Shown here in pieces: positions 7,157-12,156 of a stretch of 12,156 nt of DNA. Source of the stretch: Pavlovales sp. CCMP2436 (taxonomy: Eukaryota > Haptophyta > Pavlovophyceae > Pavlovales). Location of the stretch: contig MU631418.1 in NCBI GenBank assembly GCA_026770615.1, positions 262,412 through 274,567 on the forward strand, in the 5' to 3' direction. Made by a program: the position numbers and the translations under genes. Positions within the stretch are counted from its first letter, which is position 1; each line of letters begins with the position of its first letter. A model generated the notes under the pieces. That model ran no database searches. It worked only from the letters and a program-made list of their open reading frames with translations, and was not told the DNA's origin.

Positions 7157-7212
7157 ATTTAAGTGTAAACTATTTTATGTCGATATTTAAGTGTAATCTA
7201 ATTTAAATTAGA
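7157..7212 (+). repeat. AT-rich direct repeat and 16-bp palindrome
   Basis: ATTTAAGTGTAA occurs at 7157-7168 and 7185-7196. It is followed directly by the 16-bp perfect palindrome TCTAATTTAAATTAGA (7197-7212). Confidence 0.8.
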
Positions 7213-7387
7213 CTATTCAATAAGGAGTATTCGGCACGCTTTCATAGCCGATGAACCGCGCGGCTGGGACACAGGCCCCAGGGTCACCGAATATCGCCAT
7301 AGAGGCCAAGGCATTGGGATAGCCAGGATTCAATCAGATTGATGATACGGCCTATACCGTTGGCCGTTATAATCGATTGAAATCATA

Positions 7388-7390
<3 letters not shown>

Positions 7391-7420
<30 letters not shown>
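7391..7420 (+). repeat. Uninterrupted A30 run
   Basis: Thirty consecutive A follow TCATATAT. It could be the tail of a retroposed sequence, but no open frame, pol III box set or target-site duplication is evident upstream, so its origin is open. Confidence 0.95.
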
Positions 7421-7422
<2 letters not shown>

Positions 7423-8563
7423 GACATTATTAGCATGGAGGCCAAATTCGGGCATGTGGGCGCACGTGCAAACAGCGTGTGTCGCACGCCACGCTGGCGA
7501 TGCTGATAGCTCGCCGCATATTCTGAGCGCGTGCGACAGTCATCGTTCACTCAGATGTGCCAAACTCACCCCTGGTGCAACCCTACCAGGGGCATTAAGT
7601 CACCATCCTACAGGGTGTCGCGGGCAATAAGAAGCCGTAGTGTTAAGAAGCCGAGCCTCGTTTTTTTGCATGGTTTGTATGTAATTGAAGTAAAGTTAAG
7701 CATTGTTTGTATGTATTTTGCTAAGAAGCTCAGCCTCAAACTCAAAATTCGCCCTTTTTATTGCCCGCGATCCCCTGCATTGGTCATGCCTAGCTATGCC
7801 ATATTCGCATAACATAGGACATGTCACGGCACCTAACTTTCGGTTTTTATCAATTACGTTAAATTAGTTATTGCGCAATCAGCGAAGGAATTCAGCTTTT
7901 AACTGGCCTGTTGAGAAATGAGGTCCTACATTTCAAGTTTCAGCTCAGGAGTACGAAATACGGACACACGGCGACCATGCGGCCGCATCAGACTATGCGA
8001 TAGGATCGAATACCCTTCAGCTCAGGGGTGGATCGGGGCCATCCTCGCCGACGGTTGGAACCCAGCCCATCACGCGTCTATCGTGTGCCCCTGAAATCGA
8101 CGACATACTACTAGAAGTAACATTTACTAATATTTTCGTTTCTCAGTGTTCGGAAGCAAAACTGCTGGAGCCAGCTCTCGGTGTACAGTGAATGACTGAA
8201 TCGTCCGAGGTTTTCGTGCTGAGCCATCAATCTGGAGATAAAGCTCTAGGTGCAGAATTTGACAGGGCGGGACAACTCCATGGCGTTGTAGAGCGGTTGG
8301 GTTTGGCCTCTGTGGGGTGGCCGGCTTTCGCCTAGGCCTGTGGGTGGCTGGGGTCTGTCCCTGTGGTGTGGCGACCTTGGTTCGGCTCTGTGTGCGTTTG
8401 CGTCGTGGGCTTATTGTGGTATCGTGTAGCGAGGCGGGCATAGTCGTTGTTGGTGGCTCGGGGGTCTGTGCCCGCTCCCACTTAGTAGATGGTGTGGCGG
8501 TCTGGCAGGCTTCCACTGGTCCCGTCTCTGAGCGAGCCCAGCCGTCTGCTTTTTAAATATTCT

Positions 8564-8601
8564 GCACTCGCTAGTCGCTCGACGGCTCGACTGGCGAGTG
8601 C
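8564..8601. repeat. 14-position stem hairpin at the end of the CH-domain ORF region
   Basis: GCACTCGC (8564-8571) pairs with GCGAGTGC (8594-8601) and AGTCG (8573-8577) with CGACT (8588-8592). A T-G pair lies between them (8572/8593), leaving a 10-base loop. It lies downstream of the - strand CH-domain ORF and could be a terminator-like or 3' UTR structure, or the edge of a rearrangement. Confidence 0.8.
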
Positions 8602-8659
8602 CACACTTGAAGAAAGAAGTGAGAGGCTGCGGGCACGAGAGGGCTGAGCAAGTTGTGTG

Positions 8660-8968
8660 TCACACACGCCTTGCCGTGCTTGTCGCCCAAGAAGTTGTGG
8701 CCACGCCCGGCTTCTCGGCCATGATCTGGTTGGCGACGCCCGAGTCGAGCGTGATGTTGAGCTTGCGCGGCGCCGGCTGCAGCGCGTTGAAGTTCTTGAT
8801 CATGGCGTGCGGCCTGTCGCCGCGGGCCATGGCGTGCAGGTCGTCGAGCAGCCCATACTTGTGCAGGATCTCGCCGATGAGCAGCCCGTTGCGGAAGTCG
8901 GCCTCGAAGCTGCGCACGGGCCGCGAGAGCCGCAGCTCCTCGTTGCACCACGCGCGGAGCAGCTCCAT
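8660..8968 (-). CDS. SPEF2-type calponin-homology domain protein, truncated or first exon only
   Basis: Reading from ATG 8968-8966, 102 residues begin MELLRAWCNEELRLSRPVRS and continue FRNGLLIGEILHKYGLLDDL, a KNFNALQP block and a final IMAEKPGVAT. This follows the CH domain that opens SPEF2/CPC1-like proteins of the ciliary central pair, down to the EKPGVAT signature; their start is also a few residues before the first helix, which supports this ATG over the upstream one at 9211. SPEF2 proteins run to well over 1000 residues, but here the match ends at residue 91 and the frame closes 11 codons later. Just after VAT the alternative frame reads NFLGDKHGK, so a one-base loss, an intron donor or a true truncation are all possible. 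No continuation is seen at lower coordinates. It is divergent from the 9232 gene. Confidence 0.6.
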   Translation of the reverse strand: MELLRAWCNEELRLSRPVRSFEADFRNGLLIGEILHKYGLLDDLHAMARGDRPHAMIKNFNALQPAPRKLNITLDSGVANQIMAEKPGVATTSWATSTARRV

Positions 8969-9231
8969 CTCGCGCTTGTCCCCGCGGCCTGAGCAGAGCA
9001 CAAACTTGGCCAAGGGCAACAAGAAACGGTTAGATTTTTTAAACTTGGCGCGCGGGCTGGGGGGTGTGGTCCTTGTAGCTCGCTCCCGAGAGGCAGGAGA
9101 GCGCGCCAGTGGCCCGTGAGCAGGCGGACGAGCTGAAGTTGGGGGCGTTGATCTGCGATCTGCAAGTTGAGTCGGGCGGGACGAGCTGACGTTGGGGGCG
9201 TTGACGAGCAAGCGTCTGACGACTGGTCGCG
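8969..9231. promoter_or_regulatory. Divergent intergenic region, probable shared promoter
   Basis: This is 263 bp between the ATG of the - strand CH-domain ORF and the ATG of the + strand membrane protein. It holds a 26-bp direct repeat (9126-9151, 9179-9204) and an AT patch at 9031-9043. An open frame on the - strand continues through it to 9211 but is low in complexity and probably leader sequence. A short - strand intron (about 9044 to 8989) is conceivable. Confidence 0.5.
9126..9204 (+). repeat. 26-bp direct repeat, two copies with one mismatch
   Basis: The copies at 9126-9151 and 9179-9204 read GGACGAGCTGA-A/C-GTTGGGGGCGTTGA, differing only at position 12 (53-base period). The second copy ends 28 bases before the ATG of the + strand gene. 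Confidence 0.9.
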
Positions 9232-10918
9232 ATGGCCGCGCTGATCTGCAATCTCTGCGTCCTCCCCTGCAAGGCGTGTGGCGAGTGCTCGGCCCAGGCG
9301 TGCAAGGAGTGCAGCCAGTGCTGCAAGTGCCTAGAAGAGGCCTGCGCGCCTCTCACCAACGCCCTGTGCGATCCCGAGCGCCCATTCTCGTCTTGTGTAT
9401 GCATGACGCTCTTCATTACGCTGATCCCTGCCGTCGCGGTGGTGGCCATCGCGGGGTCGGCCTTCGGCTCGGTCGGCTCGTCGTGCAGCGCGAGCAACCT
9501 GCCCATCTACGCCATCGTGCACGTCGCCATATTCGCAGGCCACCTCGCGTTCGCTGTCTACATGAACGCGCAGTTCGTGGCGGTGGACCGCAGGCAGGCG
9601 GTGGTCGCAAAGTTTTGGCACATGTTCTGCTGGGACCCCGCTGTGCTCTGCTACTTCCTCTTCGTCGTCTTCAACATTGTCTGGCTCGTACTCACTGGCT
9701 CCGCCATCTCCACCGCGTCGGCGGAGGGCTGCTGCGCCGCCTCGCCCGCGCTCTGCACCGTGAGCAGCGCGGTGATGGCGATCGAGATCATCTTCCTCGT
9801 GGTGGCGCCAATGGTGCTGGCTTTTTTGCTGCTCTCGGAGTGCTGCACCGGCAAGGAGCGGGGGTCGCGGAGGGACACCGGCACTATGCAGGTATATATT
9901 TAATATTTGTGAAGAAAAAAAAACGTTGTTGCTGTGTGTGTGTGTTGGTGGTGGTGGTGGTGGTTGTGGGGGGGAGGGGGGGGTAAGCGGTAACGTGCAG
10001 GTTCTTTTTTCTTGTTTCTTTACATATTGCAAGAAAATCAAAATGCGCATTATGCGAGGGAAGTTAGTGCAGGTGAGGGGGGAGTTGGCTGGCGCAAATG
10101 AGTGCTTGGCTGCGCCTCGGTTCATTTCGGAGGATTATTTACCTGCACAATACCCCCCCCCCCACACACACACACACACTCACACACACACCATGCACAC
10201 ACACACCATGCAAACACCTCACCTCCGTCAGGAGCAGCGCCGCGGCGGTGGGCGTTCTTCCCCCTCGGCCGGCGTGGGGCTGCTCGGTTCCATTCCCTTC
10301 GTCGGCGGCGTTTTGAATATGGCGCGCGGCCAGCCGCCGGCACAGCCGCAGCGCGCGCAGGGACGGGGGGGAGGCGCACCCCCGCCACCACCGCTTCCGC
10401 ACGCGCAGGCAAGGCCGGTTAGGCCTGCCGCCGTGCCGAGCCGGCCTGCCTCGGAGGGGGAGGTGCGCCCGTTTGAGCAGGCGCCGCCGCTCGCCTACGC
10501 CTTGCCCGCACAGACAATGCACGCCGAGCCGTCTGCTTCGAACCTCACGCCCGCGTCCGCCTACGCCGCGCCGGCTCAGCACGCGAGCCAAGCCCCTCCA
10601 CCGGCGTACGCAGCAGTCGTCCCGCCGTCGCGGCCGGTCGCGCACCCACCGCCAGCCTACGTCGCGGGGCCGCAGCCGCCGCCGCAGCCGAAAGAAGAGT
10701 CGACGTCGGTGTTGCTTGGCAAACTGGCTGGCAAGGCCGCCGGTGCCGCACGTACTGGCGCGAGCGTTGCCGTCAGTGCGGCGCGCAAGGCCCAGGCGCA
10801 CCACGGCGGTGGCGCGACGCAACCAGGTGGACCCAGGGGCACCGCGGCGGGCCCCAGCACAGCGCCTACCGCGCAGTCTACAGCGCAGCCTACGCAGCCT
10901 TTGCCTCCGAGGTACTAG
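9232..10918 (+). CDS. Two-exon four-pass membrane protein, Cys-rich N-terminus, PPxY tail
   Basis: The join is 9232-9891 plus 10232-10918 (448 residues). The donor is CAG|GTATAT and the acceptor GTCAG|GAG, both phase 0, and the frame carries straight into the long second exon. The first 46 residues hold 12 Cys, many in CxxC spacing (6/9, 13/16/19, 24/27/30), suiting S-acylation or metal binding. Membrane segments lie at about 54-78, 89-111, 135-158 and 177-201. The second exon is a cytosolic-type tail rich in Pro/Ala, with PPAY at 343-346 and 360-363 and PPRY at the very C-terminus (445-448), which are class I WW-domain ligands. An Ala-rich helix-like stretch lies at 377-411. The layout (four passes plus a PY-motif tail) recalls LAPTM/NDFIP-type endomembrane adaptors that recruit Nedd4-family ligases, but no homology is claimed. 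If unspliced, the frame ends at TAA 9901-9903. Confidence 0.75.
9933..9983 (+). repeat. (TG)n-(GGT)n-G(n) low-complexity tract
   Basis: TG repeats lead into GGT repeats and then a G-rich run, within the 5' half of the intron. Confidence 0.95.
10153..10206 (+). repeat. C(n)-(CA)n low-complexity tract
   Basis: Eleven C followed by CA repeats, with two CCATGCA interruptions at the end, 26 bases before the acceptor. Confidence 0.95.
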
Positions 10919-11265
10919 AGATGCTGCGAACGTTTGAGCGCCTGCCTATAACTGTTGCCCGAGAGCACGGCCGCCGTCAACAGGCAACAGCCCGTCCGAA
11001 CCACTCGCACCGGAGATCAATGCTAACTTGCAGTCTAGGCACTGAGCTGTCGTCGGAACCCGCCCGCGCGCAGGCTTCGGAGTTGTGGTTTAAAATATTA
11101 AATTTAATTCCATTTCGGTTCGGTCGAGTAGCGAGCTATCGACGTATCACACCAGTTGGCGGCAACCGTATCCATATCCCTCATAATAATAACAATAATT
11201 AAAGGAAAGGAAACGGAGAAAAAGTGATATAAAAACTAGAGTACACTCTGGAGTCTGGTTCTGTG

Positions 11266-11335
11266 CGATCGATCCCTCCGGGGACAGGCGGCGGACGTTT
11301 AACTATAACCTTCTTCACGCAGAAATTATAGTTAA
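11266..11335 (+). repeat. Dispersed repeat, copy 2, with an internal inverted repeat
   Basis: CGGACGTTTAACTA at 11292-11305 is identical to 4502-4515, and flanking similarity (GATCC.TCC.GGGAC) extends leftwards. TTAACTATAA (11299-11308) and TTATAGTTAA (11326-11335) form a 10-bp perfect inverted repeat that copy 1 lacks. Confidence 0.55.
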
Positions 11336-11406
11336 TTAATTTGTAATTTATTCCGCTCAAGTCCACTACAGTTAGACACCTGTTCCGAGGAGAAAGACGG
11401 AAAAAG

Positions 11407-11471
11407 GCCTCCGAAGTGAGTAGCGTGGTATTTTGACTCGGATGCTGAAATACCACCCTCACTTCGGAGGC
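11407..11471. repeat. 65-base hairpin with 23 paired positions
   Basis: The outer arms GCCTCCGAAGTGAG (11407-11420) and CTCACTTCGGAGGC (11458-11471) are perfect complements. The inner arms GTGGTATTT (11425-11433) and AAATACCAC (11448-11456) are also perfect. They are separated by a 4/1-base internal loop and closed by a 14-base loop. The shape and length are those of a small-RNA precursor or a residual pair of terminal inverted repeats. Confidence 0.9.
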
Positions 11472-12036
11472 TCTGTTCGTGTCTTATCCATCAAAATAAG
11501 GTGCCTGTGTACAATACTGAAGTTTTTCCCGTCGAATTATACGTCTAGGTGTATTTTTAGAATCCCGATTAAAAAATCATGTATTAATTTTATTTACTCA
11601 ATTTATACCACATACGTATCAAACAATGAACACGGTGCTGTCCCGGTGAGATTACCGAGGCCGGTGAGGTTGTCGAGAAGGAATTTCACCGGATTTTATC
11701 GATTTATTTCCTCGGACGGGCTAGAAATTCGGATTTCGGCGATTTGGTGGCGAGGCGTGTTGAATTCAAGATTATTTAGCCTCGAGCTCATATTCGGCGG
11801 TTCCTAGTTCTCAACAACGGGTAACTATCATGCGATCAGCCCATCATGGAACTGGAAGCCCGGAGGTGGAGGCCGCCAGGAGTTCATTGGTATCAATGAT
11901 GGTATCGTCGGGAAAGGTTGCTGACTGGTGGGCGTGCGTGTACGTCACTTATCCGCAATTACTCCGCATCGAGCTCATAAAGATGAAGTCTTGATGTCAA
12001 TGAGACAACGACAACTTCAGCACTATGAGCAGTGAG

Positions 12037-12058
12037 TAATATAATAATAATAATAATT
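12037..12058 (+). repeat. (ATA/TAA)n microsatellite
   Basis: Seven or so trinucleotide units in AT-rich non-coding sequence. Confidence 0.9.
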
Positions 12059-12156
12059 GTAATTCTTATTAGCGGCTCAGCACGGTTCAACAGGTGGTGT
12101 TCACTCACTGACTCGGTCGACGTCAGACATTAGTCCTGGCAGCAGGGATGGTGGGA

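Larger units (their letters stand above)
6499..8563. other. Long spacer, AT-rich in its centre, without a supportable gene
   Basis: After a GC-rich 3' flank (6499-6780) the composition shifts to AT-rich. Short open frames (for example 80 codons at 6920-7162, 93 at 7531-7812, and 129 on the - strand at 8127-8516) show no recognisable domain or clear codon bias. Structure seen: palindrome 6724-6740, AT repeats 7157-7212, an A30 run 7391-7420, an 11-base repeat TTCAGCTCAGG (about 7940 and 8018), and a T/G-rich stretch at about 8300-8480. No tRNA or rRNA signature was recognised. Confidence 0.6.
9892..10231 (+). other. Intron (340 bp) with complementary G/U-rich and C/A-rich tracts
   Basis: The borders are GTATAT and CCGTCAG. 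Near the 5' end is a (TG)n, (GGT)n and poly-G tract (9933-9983). Near the 3' end is a poly-C and (CA)n tract (10153-10206). The two are largely reverse complementary (GGGGGTA against TACCCCC; GT repeats against AC repeats). The pre-mRNA could therefore fold into a long stem bringing the splice sites together. Confidence 0.75.
10919..12156. other. Non-coding 3' region, AT-rich, with hairpins and repeats
   Basis: I see no convincing gene; short frames such as 11433-11807 lack codon bias and any domain. Contents: stem-loop arms CTGTTGCC/GGCAACAG (10952-10959, 10983-10990) in the likely 3' UTR of the membrane-protein gene; dispersed repeat copy 2 with a 10-bp inverted repeat (11266-11335); a strong hairpin (11407-11471); an 11-base repeat TCGAGCTCATA (11782-11792, 11969-11979); and an ATA/TAA microsatellite (12037-12058). 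Confidence 0.6.

Noticed and set aside
6920..7162. An 80-codon + strand frame in the AT-rich spacer
   Set aside because: There is no recognisable motif, and codon use is unlike that of the supported genes.
7200..7420. A tRNA-derived SINE ending in the A30 run
   Set aside because: GGATTCAATCA is only a poor match to a pol III B box, no A box fits at the right spacing, and no target duplication is seen.
8127..8516. A 129-codon - strand Thr/Pro-rich open frame
   Set aside because: It reflects a T/G-biased + strand stretch; there is no domain, and no link to the SPEF2-like ORF could be shown.

Overview
The window looks like nuclear DNA of a flagellated eukaryotic microalga or similar protist. 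The coding stretches are very GC-rich at third codon positions, the spacers are AT-rich, spliceosomal introns can be inferred, there is an LTR retrotransposon of the Ty1/copia type, and one fragment resembles the calponin-homology domain of the flagellar central-pair protein SPEF2. A haptophyte would fit, but nothing here fixes the lineage.

Left third (1-4107): a decayed Ty1/copia element on the + strand. In order there are a retropepsin-like protease, the HHCC pre-integrase zinc finger, the integrase core, reverse transcriptase with YVDD, and RNase H. A polypurine tract and one 3' LTR follow. The pol reading is broken by two in-frame TAG codons (1303, 3544) and three frame changes (near 1406, near 2495, and at an 8-bp tandem duplication at 2683-2698). 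The first 390 or so bases are in frame with the protease, but they encode a membrane-spanning segment instead of a Gag with a zinc knuckle, so the 5' end is a chimera. The ORF is still open at base 1.

Middle (4108-6498): a spacer with a nested inverted repeat and two leader hairpins, then a + strand gene that I model as three phase-0 exons (4825-5379, 5484-5630, 5938-6498). Its centre loosely resembles the G3 region of guanylate-binding/atlastin-type (GB1/RHD3) GTPases, with degenerate nucleotide-binding motifs. Its C-terminal part has an (EP)n repeat and acidic runs and could be a separate gene. From 6499 to about 8560 there is a long AT-rich spacer with a 30-base A run and no gene I can support.

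Right third (8564-12156): a divergent gene pair. On the - strand is a short CH-domain (SPEF2-type) ORF that stops abruptly at the end of the domain. On the + strand is a two-exon gene (9232-9891 + 10232-10918). It encodes a 448-residue protein with a Cys-rich N-terminus, four membrane segments and a Pro-rich tail carrying three PPxY motifs. A 26-bp near-perfect direct repeat lies between the pair. The final 1.2 kb is non-coding but holds a strong 65-base hairpin and a second copy of a short dispersed repeat.

All family names come from motif recognition alone; no searches were run.
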